Shown here in pieces: positions 33,992 to 42,961 of a stretch of 64,000 bases of DNA. The stretch is taken from NCBI RefSeq assembly GCF_000812185.1, contig NZ_CP007026.1, positions 328,426-392,425 on the forward strand. Reading direction: 5' to 3'. Every line of letters starts with the position of its first letter. Position 1 is the first letter of the stretch. The notes under the pieces were generated by a model. The model did no database searches. It saw only the letters and a program-made list of their open reading frames with translations, and was not told the DNA's origin. The DNA comes from Candidatus Nitrosopelagicus brevis. Its GTDB lineage: Archaea; Thermoproteota; Nitrososphaeria; Nitrososphaerales; Nitrosopumilaceae. The position numbers and the translations under genes are program-made.

Positions 33992-35269
33992 TTGAATAAT
34001 TCTAAAAAATTATTCTCAGATGCAAAAAAAGTAATTCCTTCTGGGGTAAATAGTCCTGTACGATATTTTGAACCATATCCATTCTTTGTAAAACGTTCAC
34101 AAGGTTCTTCTCTATGGGATGAGGATGGAAATCAGTTTGTTGATTTCTGTAATGGTTATGGCGCATTATTGTTAGGTCATACAAGAAAAGAAATCATTAC
34201 TGCAGTATCAAATCAAATGAAAAAAGGTACACTGTACACTACTCCTACGGCATTGGAAATAGAATTATCAAAATTAATCATAAACAATTTTCCTTCCATG
34301 AAAAAAGTAAGAACCATGAATACTGGTGCGGAAGCGACAATGACTGCAATTCGACTTGCAAGAGGTTTTACAAAAAAGAAAAAAATTATCAAGTTTGAAG
34401 GTTGTTATCATGGTGCATATGATACTGTTTTAGTTAAAGCAGGTTCTGGTTCTGCACATAATGGAATTTCCATTTCTGATGGTGGTCTAGATGAAGTTTC
34501 TCGTAATACTCTTGTCGTGCCTTACAACGATATTGATGAACTTGAAAAAACATTATCTAAAAATAAAGATGTGGCTGGATTGATTGTTGAACCTGTGCTA
34601 GCAAACATGGGTTTGGTCTTACCTGAAAAAAACTTCCTTAAGGATCTAAGAAAAATTACTAATCAATTTGACATTCCATTGATATTTGATGAAGTTGTAA
34701 ACGGTTTTAGAATTTCTGAAGGTGGCGCACAACAAAAATTCGGTATCAAGCCTGATATCACAACTTTAGGTAAAGCCTTAGGAAATGGTTTTACCATATC
34801 TGCTGTAGGAGGTAAAAATGAAATCATGAATCTATTATCTCCTGATGGAAAAGTTTACCAAGCAAGTACTTATGCAGGTAATCCGATATCTGTTGCCGCT
34901 GCAATAAGCTCAATCAAAACAATAAACAAAATAAAAAATAAACTATATCCTAAATTAGAGAGATATTGTAAAATTATGGTTGATGAAATAGATGATCTTG
35001 CAACTGATTATAAAATACCACATACAATCAATTCTATAGCATCCATGTTCCAAATCTTCTTTACAAATCAAAAAGTTATTGATTATAAAACATCAAAAAA
35101 ATCAAGTACAAAAAAATTCCATAAATTATTTACAAATTTACTAAAAAATGGAATATTCACTGCACCTTCACAATATGAAACTGTATTTTTATCTGATTCA
35201 CACACAGATCAAAATATTACAAAAGCATTAGGAGCTTATGGCTTGTCATTAAAAGCGGTGAAAAATTGA
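33992..35269 (+). CDS. hemL: Glutamate-1-semialdehyde 2,1-aminomutase
   Basis: PLP enzyme forming 5-aminolevulinate from glutamate-1-semialdehyde, second step of the C5 tetrapyrrole route. The 425 residues include IPSGVNSPVRYFEPYPFF, GYGALLLGHTRKEI, TGAEATMTAIRLARGFT, FEGCYHGAYDTVLV, and the PLP lysine in LGKALGNGFTISAVGGK. The start is TTG at 33992. Ends overlap hemC by four bases. The first enzyme, HemA, is encoded 17 kb away at 51175. Confidence 0.95.
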   Translation: MNNSKKLFSDAKKVIPSGVNSPVRYFEPYPFFVKRSQGSSLWDEDGNQFVDFCNGYGALLLGHTRKEIITAVSNQMKKGTLYTTPTALEIELSKLIINNFPSMKKVRTMNTGAEATMTAIRLARGFTKKKKIIKFEGCYHGAYDTVLVKAGSGSAHNGISISDGGLDEVSRNTLVVPYNDIDELEKTLSKNKDVAGLIVEPVLANMGLVLPEKNFLKDLRKITNQFDIPLIFDEVVNGFRISEGGAQQKFGIKPDITTLGKALGNGFTISAVGGKNEIMNLLSPDGKVYQASTYAGNPISVAAAISSIKTINKIKNKLYPKLERYCKIMVDEIDDLATDYKIPHTINSIASMFQIFFTNQKVIDYKTSKKSSTKKFHKLFTNLLKNGIFTAPSQYETVFLSDSHTDQNITKALGAYGLSLKAVKN

Positions 35270-36201
35270 GTATAAAATTAGGAACACGTGGAAGTCCGCT
35301 CTCTTTGGCACAAACTAGTTGGGTATTAGATGAATTGAAAAATACTAATCCTTCTTTGACGTTTGAAATCGAAAAAATTACAACTAAGGGTGACACTGAC
35401 ACACGACCGTTATTTGCAATGGAGCAAAAAGGAATATTCGAAAAAGAAATTGATCGTGCAGTATCTGAAAAACAAGTAGATTTTGCTGTTCATAGCATGA
35501 AAGATGTTCCTTCTGATTTAGATTCATCATTAACTATTGCATGTGTTCCAAAACGTGAGTCTGTTAATGATGTTTTAATTACAAATGATGGTTTTTCACT
35601 TGATTCAATTCCCTCAGGTTCAACAGTTGGAAGTAGTAGTCTACGACGTGCAGTTCAAATTTCAAGAAAACGTCCTGATCTAAATGTTAAACCAATTCGA
35701 GGAAATATTGAAACAAGAATTAACAAAGTCACTGAAAAGAAAATTGATGGTATTGTTCTTGCAAAAGCTGGAATTTCTAGACTAGGTGTAGATACAAAAC
35801 ATTCTCTTTTATCAAAAGATGAATTTCTTCCATCACCAGGTCAAGGAGCATTAGCCATTATCTGTAGAAGCGACGATTCAAAAACAATTGAAATGTTAAA
35901 AAAAATAGAAGATAAAAACTCAAGAATTGAAGTAGAAGCTGAACGTTCATTATCTGAACATATTGATTCAGGTTGTAGATTTCCTGTTGGTGCATATGCT
36001 TCTGTAAAGTCAGATTCATTAATTCTAAAGGTAGGTGTTTATTCTATGGATGGAAAAAAATCAATATTAATCGAAGAAAATGGGACAATCGATAATCCAT
36101 TTGAATTAGGTAAAAAAATTGGTAATGAATTAAAATCACAAGGTGTATCAGAGATTGCTTCTAATTGGAGAGAAAAACTGGAAGAGTGGAATAAACAATG
36201 A
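35266..36201 (+). CDS. hemC: Hydroxymethylbilane synthase (porphobilinogen deaminase)
   Basis: Condenses four porphobilinogens to hydroxymethylbilane. The 311 residues show KLGTRGSPLSLAQTSWVLDE near the start, FAVHSMKDVPSDL, SSLRRAVQISRKRPDL, RGNIETRINKV, and the cofactor-attachment Cys in DSGCRFPVGAYA. TTG start in the hemL stop, and ATGA overlap with the next gene: one operon hemL-hemC-sumT-hemD. Confidence 0.96.
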   Translation: MSIKLGTRGSPLSLAQTSWVLDELKNTNPSLTFEIEKITTKGDTDTRPLFAMEQKGIFEKEIDRAVSEKQVDFAVHSMKDVPSDLDSSLTIACVPKRESVNDVLITNDGFSLDSIPSGSTVGSSSLRRAVQISRKRPDLNVKPIRGNIETRINKVTEKKIDGIVLAKAGISRLGVDTKHSLLSKDEFLPSPGQGALAIICRSDDSKTIEMLKKIEDKNSRIEVEAERSLSEHIDSGCRFPVGAYASVKSDSLILKVGVYSMDGKKSILIEENGTIDNPFELGKKIGNELKSQGVSEIASNWREKLEEWNKQ

Positions 36202-36941
36202 CTGGAAAAGTATACTTAGTTGGAGCAGGACCTGGAGATCCAAAATTAATCACATTACGTGCAATTGAATTATTGAAAGAAGCTGATGTGGTGCTATATG
36301 ATAGATTGGTCAGCAAAAAAATAATTTCTATGATTCCAAAGCGTACAAAAGCTATCTATGTTGGCCGTGCTGTTGGTGATGATACAAGACATCAAGATGG
36401 AACAAATGAATTAATGGTCAAATATGCAAAATTAAACAAAAAAGTTGTTCGACTAAAAGGTGGTGATCCAATTATTTTTGGACGAGGCGGAGAAGAAGCT
36501 GAATTTCTTAAATCTTTCAAAGTAAAGTATGAAATTGTTCCTGGAATAACTTCTGGAATTGGTTCTGCAACATATGCTGGAATTCCGTTAACACATAGAA
36601 AATATGCTTCTTCTGCTGTATTTGTGACTGGTCATGAAGATCCAGAAAAGAATGAAGAAATTGTCAAATGGAAAAAACTTGCAAAATCAGTTGATACCAT
36701 TGTAATAATGATGGGACTCTCAAGAATTGGAATAATATCAAAACAACTCATTGCTGGCGGAATGAAAAAATCAACTCCTGTTGCGGTAATTCAAAATGGA
36801 ACAACTCCAAAACAAAAAATGATTGTTGGCACTTTAACTAGTATTGCTGGTAAAATTAAAAAAGAAAAAATGGCTCCTCCTGCAAATATAATTATAGGTG
36901 AGGTTGTTAAACTGCATAAAACTATTGGATGGAAAAAATGA
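36198..36941 (+). CDS. cobA: Uroporphyrinogen-III C-methyltransferase (SUMT)
   Basis: SAM-dependent enzyme that methylates uroporphyrinogen III twice to give precorrin-2, the branch point to siroheme, cobalamin and the alternative heme route. The 247-residue protein shows LVGAGPGDPKLITLRAIELL, YDRLVS, GGDPIIFGRGGEEAEFL and VPGITSGIGSATYAGIPLTH. It lies inside the hem operon; position before hemD, one base apart in overlap, fits a combined uro'gen pathway. The gene may be called sumT in other schemes. Confidence 0.95.
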   Translation: MTGKVYLVGAGPGDPKLITLRAIELLKEADVVLYDRLVSKKIISMIPKRTKAIYVGRAVGDDTRHQDGTNELMVKYAKLNKKVVRLKGGDPIIFGRGGEEAEFLKSFKVKYEIVPGITSGIGSATYAGIPLTHRKYASSAVFVTGHEDPEKNEEIVKWKKLAKSVDTIVIMMGLSRIGIISKQLIAGGMKKSTPVAVIQNGTTPKQKMIVGTLTSIAGKIKKEKMAPPANIIIGEVVKLHKTIGWKK

Positions 36942-37738
36942 GCCAAGAAAAAACTATTGCTATAACACGTTCAAAAGATGATTCTGAAGAGTTTATACAA
37001 TTAATCACTAAACATAATGCAACTCCTATAACACTTCCAACTATTGAACTTGTTAGTAAAGGTGAAAAAATAGTTGATGATTTTTTAACATCTGTTAAAA
37101 CTGAGAATCCTGACTATTCTGTATTCATGAGTTCTAAGGCTGTCAAACTATTAATCGAAAGTTCTAAAAAAATCTCAAAATTTGAAGAATTGAGATTGGC
37201 AATTACTAATACTATTGTTATTGCAGTTGGTCCTAAAACCAAAGAAGCATTAGAAAATGAAAACATTAGAGTCTCACACATGCCAACTAGATATTCCTCT
37301 GTTGGAGTTGGTGAAGTATTTACAAAATTGAACGCTGTTGGAAAAAAGGTAATTGTGCCTAGAAGCGGTGCATCCACTCCATTCTTAAAGGAACTTCTTG
37401 AAAAAATTGGACTTGAAATAATTGAATTATATCTTTATGATGTTTGTGCATTTCGAGATACCACACAATGGAATGAATTTCGTTCATTATTTTCAAAAAA
37501 TTCTGTTGATGGAATAATTTTTACAAGTGCATCATCTGTTAGAGCGTTTTTTGAAATAATGACAAAAGACTTTGAACATTCTCAACTTTTAGAAAATCTA
37601 CAAAAAACCAAAGTAATTGCTATAGGTCCATTTACCGCCGATGAACTCAAAAAATTTGACGTTCAAAACATTATTGCTGATGTCCACACTGTGGCTGGTT
37701 CAGTTGATGTAATGGTAAATGAACTCTCATTAGCTTAA
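36938..37738 (+). CDS. hemD: Uroporphyrinogen-III synthase
   Basis: Cyclises hydroxymethylbilane with ring-D inversion. About 266 residues from the ATG at 36938, which overlaps the previous stop (ATGA); an upstream ATG at 36929 adds three residues. The fold is low in sequence conservation; recognisable are ITRSKDDSEEFIQLI near the start, FMSSKAVKLLIESSKK, TIVIAVGPKTKEAL, VIVPRSGASTPFLKELLEK and IIFTSASSVRAFFEI. Operon position supports it. Last gene of the hem block; 60 bp separate it from sufB. Confidence 0.9.
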   Translation: MSQEKTIAITRSKDDSEEFIQLITKHNATPITLPTIELVSKGEKIVDDFLTSVKTENPDYSVFMSSKAVKLLIESSKKISKFEELRLAITNTIVIAVGPKTKEALENENIRVSHMPTRYSSVGVGEVFTKLNAVGKKVIVPRSGASTPFLKELLEKIGLEIIELYLYDVCAFRDTTQWNEFRSLFSKNSVDGIIFTSASSVRAFFEIMTKDFEHSQLLENLQKTKVIAIGPFTADELKKFDVQNIIADVHTVAGSVDVMVNELSLA

Positions 37739-37770
37739 CCTATTTAGCCTAGCCTAAATTTCCTCGGACT

Positions 37771-37777
37771 TTTATAA
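37771..37777 (+). promoter_or_regulatory. TATA box of the suf operon
   Basis: TTTATAA in CTTTTATAATAAC, 28 bases before the sufB ATG. The spacing fits a leaderless transcript that separates the suf genes from the hem operon upstream. Confidence 0.6.
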
Positions 37778-37798
37778 TAACAACGTTGTATTTACTGT

Positions 37799-39199
37799 AT
37801 GGCAACTGAAAATTTTGACATGGATTATTCCAAGTATGATTTCAAAGACTCTACTGAAATGTATGTCCATTTGAGTAAAAAAGGTCTTTCAAAAGACACC
37901 GTAATTGGAATAAGCAAAATGAAAGATGAGCCACAATGGATGCTTGATTTTAGATTAAGATCATATGAGGCATTTATGAAAAGACCAATGCCAAATTGGG
38001 GTGCAGATCTTAGCCATATTGATTTTCAAAATATTTACTATTACGCAAAAGCTTCTGAGAAGACTGAAAAAAACTGGGATGATGTTCCAGAAGATGTCAA
38101 AAATACATTTGATAAACTAGGTATTCCTGAAGCAGAAAAAAAATTCCTTGCAGGAGTTGGTGCACAATACGAATCAGAAGTAGTTTACCATAATCTCAGA
38201 GAAGATTTAGCAAAACAAGGTGTCTTATTTTTAGATACTGACAGTGCTCTAAAGGAACATCCAGAAATATTCAAAAAATACTTTGGAAAAATGATTCCTC
38301 CTGAAGATAATAAATTTGCAGCATTAAACAGTGCAGTATGGAGTGGAGGTTCATTCATCTACATTCCTCCTGGAGTTAAAGTTGACATGCCATTACAAGC
38401 ATACTTTAGAATTAACGCAGAAAACATTGGTCAATTTGAAAGAACTCTTATCATTGCAGATGAGGGTTCTGAAGTTCATTATATTGAAGGTTGTACTGCC
38501 CCAGTCTATTCATCAGAGTCATTACACTCTGCTGTAGTAGAACTTGTTGCACACAAAGATGCAAAATTAAGATATACCACAATTCAAAACTGGAGTAACG
38601 ATGTATACAATCTTGTCACTAAACGTGCTTATGCATATGAAGGAGCATCAGTTGAATGGATTGATGGTAACATTGGAAGTAAAATTACAATGAAATATCC
38701 TGGAATCTATTTGATGGGTCAAAAAGCCTATGGTGAGACTTTGTCTATTGCTTTTGCAGGAAAAGGTCAACACCAAGATACGGGTGCAAAGATGGTTCAT
38801 CTTGCACCTAATACAACATCTAAAGTTACTTCAAAATCTGTTAGTCGTTCTACTGGTCGTTCAACTTACAGAGGATTACTAAATGTTGCAAAAGGTGCAA
38901 CTAATGTGAAATCTACTGTTAGATGTGATGCATTACTTCTAGACGAAACATCAAAAACTGATACTTATCCATACATGGAAATTAACCAAGAAGATGCAAC
39001 TATAACTCATGAAGCAACAGTTGGAAAAATTGGTGATGATCAGATTTTCTACTTGATGACTCGTGGATTTTCTGAAGAAGAAGCATTAACTCTAATTGTT
39101 AATGGTTTCATGGAACCATTCACAAAAGAACTCCCAATGGAATATGCAGTAGAATTAAACCGACTCATCAAATTAGAGATGGATAATTCAGTCGGTTAG
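37799..39199 (+). CDS. sufB: Fe-S cluster assembly protein SufB
   Basis: Scaffold subunit of the SufBCD complex that builds iron-sulfur clusters. The 466 residues match Suf[94 protein letters not shown], and [20 protein letters not shown]. Normally SufB and SufD act with the ATPase SufC, whose gene is not present here. SufD follows 24 bp downstream, then a Rieske gene, sufS and sufU. Confidence 0.96.
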   Translation: MATENFDMDYSKYDFKDSTEMYVHLSKKGLSKDTVIGISKMKDEPQWMLDFRLRSYEAFMKRPMPNWGADLSHIDFQNIYYYAKASEKTEKNWDDVPEDVKNTFDKLGIPEAEKKFLAGVGAQYESEVVYHNLREDLAKQGVLFLDTDSALKEHPEIFKKYFGKMIPPEDNKFAALNSAVWSGGSFIYIPPGVKVDMPLQAYFRINAENIGQFERTLIIADEGSEVHYIEGCTAPVYSSESLHSAVVELVAHKDAKLRYTTIQNWSNDVYNLVTKRAYAYEGASVEWIDGNIGSKITMKYPGIYLMGQKAYGETLSIAFAGKGQHQDTGAKMVHLAPNTTSKVTSKSVSRSTGRSTYRGLLNVAKGATNVKSTVRCDALLLDETSKTDTYPYMEINQEDATITHEATVGKIGDDQIFYLMTRGFSEEEALTLIVNGFMEPFTKELPMEYAVELNRLIKLEMDNSVG

Positions 39200-39223
39200 A
39201 ATTAATCTATCGTGTGGTAAATC

Positions 39224-40621
39224 ATGGAACAAACACTATCCTCAATTCAATCTTCTTTAGTTGAAGAAATTTCATCTTCAAAAAATGAACCTCAATGGCT
39301 TAAAGAATATAGAAAAAATTCACTTAGCATCTATAATGAATTGCCTGCTGAGGTATCTCCACTCTATGGAAAATATACTGATGCAAAACGTATGGATCCA
39401 GAAATGGTCTCATTATCTATAAACTCCAATTCAAAATTACCTGATTTCCTTTCAAAACGTGTTGAAGAAGTAAAAAAAGAAAATGGTCTGATACAAGTAG
39501 GAACTAATATTATTTCTACTAACTTGTCTGACGAATTAAAATCCAAGGGCGTTGTTATTTCATCTATTGATGATGCATTACAACAACATCAAGAACTAAT
39601 AGAGAAAACAATCAAATCTTCAAATTCTAATGAAGATAAGTATACTGCATTAAACAATGCCGCATTTAATTCTGGATTATTTGTTTACATTCCAAAAAAT
39701 CAAATCATAGATGAACCAATTCATCTATTTTCTTGCTTGTCTGATGATGGTTTATCAACAATATCTCGAAATATCATAATTGTTGAAGATAATGCTAAAG
39801 CAAATCTAGTTCAGGAATTATACTCCCCACAAAATGGAAAACAACAAGCCTATCTTGAATTATTGAATACTAGTATTGGCGCAAATAGTAGTCTTGATGT
39901 CACATCACTGCAAATGATGGATCAATCATCAATTAACTTCTCTACTCGAAGTTCACATCTTGCACAGGATTCAAAAATTAACTGGTATCTTGGACTCTTT
40001 GGCGCAATGTTGTCTAGATATAGAATTGATTATCATCTTAACGGAACTGGTGCTGTTGCAACTGATTCTGAAGTTGTTTTTGGAAATAATGAACAATCCT
40101 TTGATCTAAATACAATTGTAAATCATAATGAACAATCTACTGAAGGCAAAGTTGTAGAAAAATCAATTCTAAAAAATAAATCAAAATCTTTGTTTAAAGG
40201 AATGATCAAAATTAATGAAAATGCTGCACATTCAAACTCATTTCTCTCTGGGCGCTCCATCTTATTAGATAAAGATGCAAAATCTGACGCAATCCCTGGC
40301 TTAGAGATTCTCACAAATGATGTAAAAGCAACACATTCTGCATCTGTTGCACAAATGGATGAAGAACAACTTTTCTATTTAGGAACACGTTGTCTAAGCA
40401 AACCAGAAGCTGAGAGAATTATTGTAGAAGGATTTTTGGAACCAATGTCTCGTTCAATGTCTTACCAAGTGCGTGCCTGGATTGCCTATCTAATTGAATC
40501 AAAATGGGAAGGAAAGGAATTATCAATTAACAACGATGAACAATTGAAAGCATTAGTAGAAGTTGAGGAAACTCGCTATAATGAAAATGCTGAGATTGAA
40601 CAACATTACAAGTATAGGTGA
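39224..40621 (+). CDS. sufD: Fe-S cluster assembly protein SufD
   Basis: Second SufBD-family subunit, 465 residues, more divergent than SufB. Signature segments include NEPQWLKEYRKNSLSIYNEL, YTALNNAAFNSGLFVYIPKN, HLNGTGAVATDSEVVFG, and the closing LGTRCLSKPEAERIIVEGFL. It partners SufB on SufC. It lies 24 bp after sufB, and an AGGTGA sequence just before its stop can serve as the ribosome-binding site for the Rieske gene. Confidence 0.93.
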   Translation: MEQTLSSIQSSLVEEISSSKNEPQWLKEYRKNSLSIYNELPAEVSPLYGKYTDAKRMDPEMVSLSINSNSKLPDFLSKRVEEVKKENGLIQVGTNIISTNLSDELKSKGVVISSIDDALQQHQELIEKTIKSSNSNEDKYTALNNAAFNSGLFVYIPKNQIIDEPIHLFSCLSDDGLSTISRNIIIVEDNAKANLVQELYSPQNGKQQAYLELLNTSIGANSSLDVTSLQMMDQSSINFSTRSSHLAQDSKINWYLGLFGAMLSRYRIDYHLNGTGAVATDSEVVFGNNEQSFDLNTIVNHNEQSTEGKVVEKSILKNKSKSLFKGMIKINENAAHSNSFLSGRSILLDKDAKSDAIPGLEILTNDVKATHSASVAQMDEEQLFYLGTRCLSKPEAERIIVEGFLEPMSRSMSYQVRAWIAYLIESKWEGKELSINNDEQLKALVEVEETRYNENAEIEQHYKYR

Positions 40622-40626
40622 AATCA

Positions 40627-40935
40627 ATGACTGATTGGATTAAGGCATGTAGTACAGACAACTTAGGTCAAGGTGAAATGTTCAGTTTTGATCATAATGA
40701 GAAAAAATTACTATTAACAAATATGAATGGAAAAATATTTGCAACTGATAGAACTTGCACTCATGCAGATGCTGATCTATCTACTGGATTTTTAACCGAA
40801 AATGGACTAACTTGCCCATTACATCTATCTGTGTTTAACATGGATGATGGTAAACCTCAAAACCCTCCTGCTGAAAACTCATTACAAACTTACAGAACAA
40901 AAATACAAGATAATAATATCTTGATTGAGGTGTAA
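40627..40935 (+). CDS. Rieske-type [2Fe-2S] ferredoxin
   Basis: A 102-residue soluble Rieske protein. The cluster ligands are CTHADADL (C-x-H) and CPLHLSVF (C-x2-H), separated by about 16 residues. The ATG at 40627 has an AGGTGA seven bases upstream; a GTG at 40618 is less likely. It lies inside the suf operon, between sufD and sufS. Similar small Rieske proteins occur in suf operons of various microbes, probably as an electron donor for cluster assembly; that role is an inference. Confidence 0.92.
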   Translation: MTDWIKACSTDNLGQGEMFSFDHNEKKLLLTNMNGKIFATDRTCTHADADLSTGFLTENGLTCPLHLSVFNMDDGKPQNPPAENSLQTYRTKIQDNNILIEV

Positions 40936-40937
40936 TT

Positions 40938-42182
40938 ATGCAATCCACTACTGATTCCTTTGAAGATCTAAGAAAAGATTTTCCTGTCTTAAACAGACGC
41001 GTAAGAGATGATAAAAAATTAGTATACTTTGATAATGCCGCAACTACTCAAAAGCCTAATCAGGTTATAGATGCAATTTCCGATTATTATCAGAACCACA
41101 ATTCAAACATTCATCGTGCTGTACATGCGTTAGCTGAAGAGTCTACTGAGGCATTTGAAGATACTAGAGATATAGTAGCAAAATTTCTGAATATTGAAGA
41201 TTCTAGAGAAATTATATTTGTTAGAGGCACAACCGAAGGTATCAATTTAGTTGCATATGCATGGGGTCGTGATAATGTAAATGAAGGTGACATTATTGTT
41301 ACTACTGAATATGAACATCATTCTAACATTGTTCCATGGCAATTACTTACCCAAGAAAAAAAGGCACAACTCAAATACATTGACATTGACGACAATGGAG
41401 AATTGATGCTTGATCAATTGGATGATTATCTTTCAACTGGAAAAGTAAAATTAGTAACATTCAGTCACATGTCAAATGTTTTGGGAACTATATCTCCTGT
41501 AAAAGAAATTGTCTCTAAATGTAAAAATGCTGGAGTGAAAGTTTTGATTGACGCTGCACAATCTGTTCCGCACATGAAAGTTAATCTAAATGAAATTGGC
41601 TGTGATTTCTTTGTATTTTCTGGTCATAAGATGTTAGGTCCAACAGGCGTTGGTGTTTTATGGGCGAAAAAAGAAATTCTTGAAAAAATGAGTCCTTTCC
41701 TTGGAGGTGGTGATATGATTCGTGAAGTTCACAAATATGAAACAACTTGGAATGATTTGCCATACAAATTTGAGGCCGGAACTCCAAATATTGCTGATGT
41801 AATTGGATTTGCTGAAGCAATCAAATATCTTGAAAAGATTGGAATGGAGAATATTCGAAAACATGAATTAGAATTAACAAAATATGCTCTTGAAGAAATG
41901 AAAAAGATTCCAGGTATTACATTGTATGGTACAAAAGAACCTGAAAAAAGAGGTGGTGTAGTTTCATTTAATTTTAATAGTGTACATCCACACGATGTTG
42001 GAACTTTAATTGACAAAGAAGGTGTTGCCATTCGTTCTGGTCATCACTGTGCACAAGTCTTAATGGAAAAACTAAATGTTGCGGCCACAAATCGTGCAAG
42101 TTTCTACATATACAATACAAAAGAAGAAGTTGATGTATTAATTGCATCATTACAAAATGTAGCAAAGGTGTTCAAACTATGA
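40938..42182 (+). CDS. sufS: Cysteine desulfurase SufS
   Basis: PLP enzyme that supplies sulfur from cysteine for cluster building. The 414 residues carry YFDNAATTQKPNQVIDAI near the start, TEYEHHSNIVPWQ, the PLP lysine in SGHKMLGPTGVGVLW, and the catalytic-loop Cys in SGHHCAQVLMEKL. It is group II (SufS) by this loop. It starts two bases after the Rieske stop and overlaps sufU by four bases. Confidence 0.96.
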   Translation: MQSTTDSFEDLRKDFPVLNRRVRDDKKLVYFDNAATTQKPNQVIDAISDYYQNHNSNIHRAVHALAEESTEAFEDTRDIVAKFLNIEDSREIIFVRGTTEGINLVAYAWGRDNVNEGDIIVTTEYEHHSNIVPWQLLTQEKKAQLKYIDIDDNGELMLDQLDDYLSTGKVKLVTFSHMSNVLGTISPVKEIVSKCKNAGVKVLIDAAQSVPHMKVNLNEIGCDFFVFSGHKMLGPTGVGVLWAKKEILEKMSPFLGGGDMIREVHKYETTWNDLPYKFEAGTPNIADVIGFAEAIKYLEKIGMENIRKHELELTKYALEEMKKIPGITLYGTKEPEKRGGVVSFNFNSVHPHDVGTLIDKEGVAIRSGHHCAQVLMEKLNVAATNRASFYIYNTKEEVDVLIASLQNVAKVFKL

Positions 42183-42628
42183 GTGGAGATCCAATCTATA
42201 CTGAAATGATTATCGAGTATTCTCGCAATCCTTCTAACTTTGGAAAAATAGTTGATGCGCATATACATCAACATGATGCAAATCCATTATGTGGAGATAC
42301 TATAGATCTATATCTTAACATTGATGACAACAAGATTAGTGAAGTAAAATTTGATGGACACGGTTGTGCCATCTGTATGGCATGTTCTTCAGTACTTACT
42401 GAAATGATTAAAGGAAAAAGTCTTGAAGACGTTAAGAAGTTTGATAAAGACGAATTACTATCTGAACTTGGTTTAGAACACCTCGTCAAAACAAGTCCTG
42501 TTCGAATAAAATGTGCATTATTGTCTCTTAAGAGCTTGAAATATGGAATATATTCATATTTTGCTGATAAGCTAAATGATTCTGAATCTGCAGGAAACTT
42601 AAAAGAAGAGGCAGCTAATCTATACTAG
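42179..42628 (+). CDS. sufU: SufU/IscU-type sulfur-transfer or scaffold protein
   Basis: Protein of 149 residues in the IscU/SufU fold. The three zinc- or cluster-binding cysteines are in NPLCGDTIDLYL, GHGCAICMACSS and RIKCALLSLKSL. Gram-positive SufU accepts sulfur from SufS; the presence of a long insert compared with IscU and the suf context favour SufU. It overlaps sufS by four bases. Confidence 0.93.
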   Translation: MSGDPIYTEMIIEYSRNPSNFGKIVDAHIHQHDANPLCGDTIDLYLNIDDNKISEVKFDGHGCAICMACSSVLTEMIKGKSLEDVKKFDKDELLSELGLEHLVKTSPVRIKCALLSLKSLKYGIYSYFADKLNDSESAGNLKEEAANLY

Positions 42629-42961
42629 TTGACAAATTCTAACGTACTTCAAATAAGAAAAATAATTTTCGAAAACTTTAATGAAATTGACTTACGTTTT
42701 AGCAATGATGAAATTTATGAATTTTTGAACAAAAATGATGACTTTGATAAATCACAAACCATTGATGATCTAGTAAATGATTTTAAAAAAATTGAAGATG
42801 ATGGGCTAGTTCGTTGCATCGCACAAAATTTCACCACTCAGTGGTTTAAGATATTTGATGATGTTGAAAAAATCAATTGTACTTCTTGCCACTCTGATGT
42901 CTATCTAGGAAAAGAAGAGTCTAGAATTTGTCCAAATTCAGACTGTAATGCTACGCTTTAG
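42629..42961 (+). CDS. Uncharacterised zinc-ribbon protein at end of suf operon
   Basis: A 110-residue protein starting with TTG at the base after the sufU stop. The N-terminal 70 residues are helical (FSNDEIYEFLNKNDDFDK), and look like a winged-helix or simple helical domain. The C-terminus is a zinc ribbon with CTSC and CPNSDC. It could be a regulator or partner of the suf genes. It overlaps the 3' end of pgk by 11 bp, convergently. The function is unknown. Confidence 0.7.
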   Translation: MTNSNVLQIRKIIFENFNEIDLRFSNDEIYEFLNKNDDFDKSQTIDDLVNDFKKIEDDGLVRCIAQNFTTQWFKIFDDVEKINCTSCHSDVYLGKEESRICPNSDCNATL

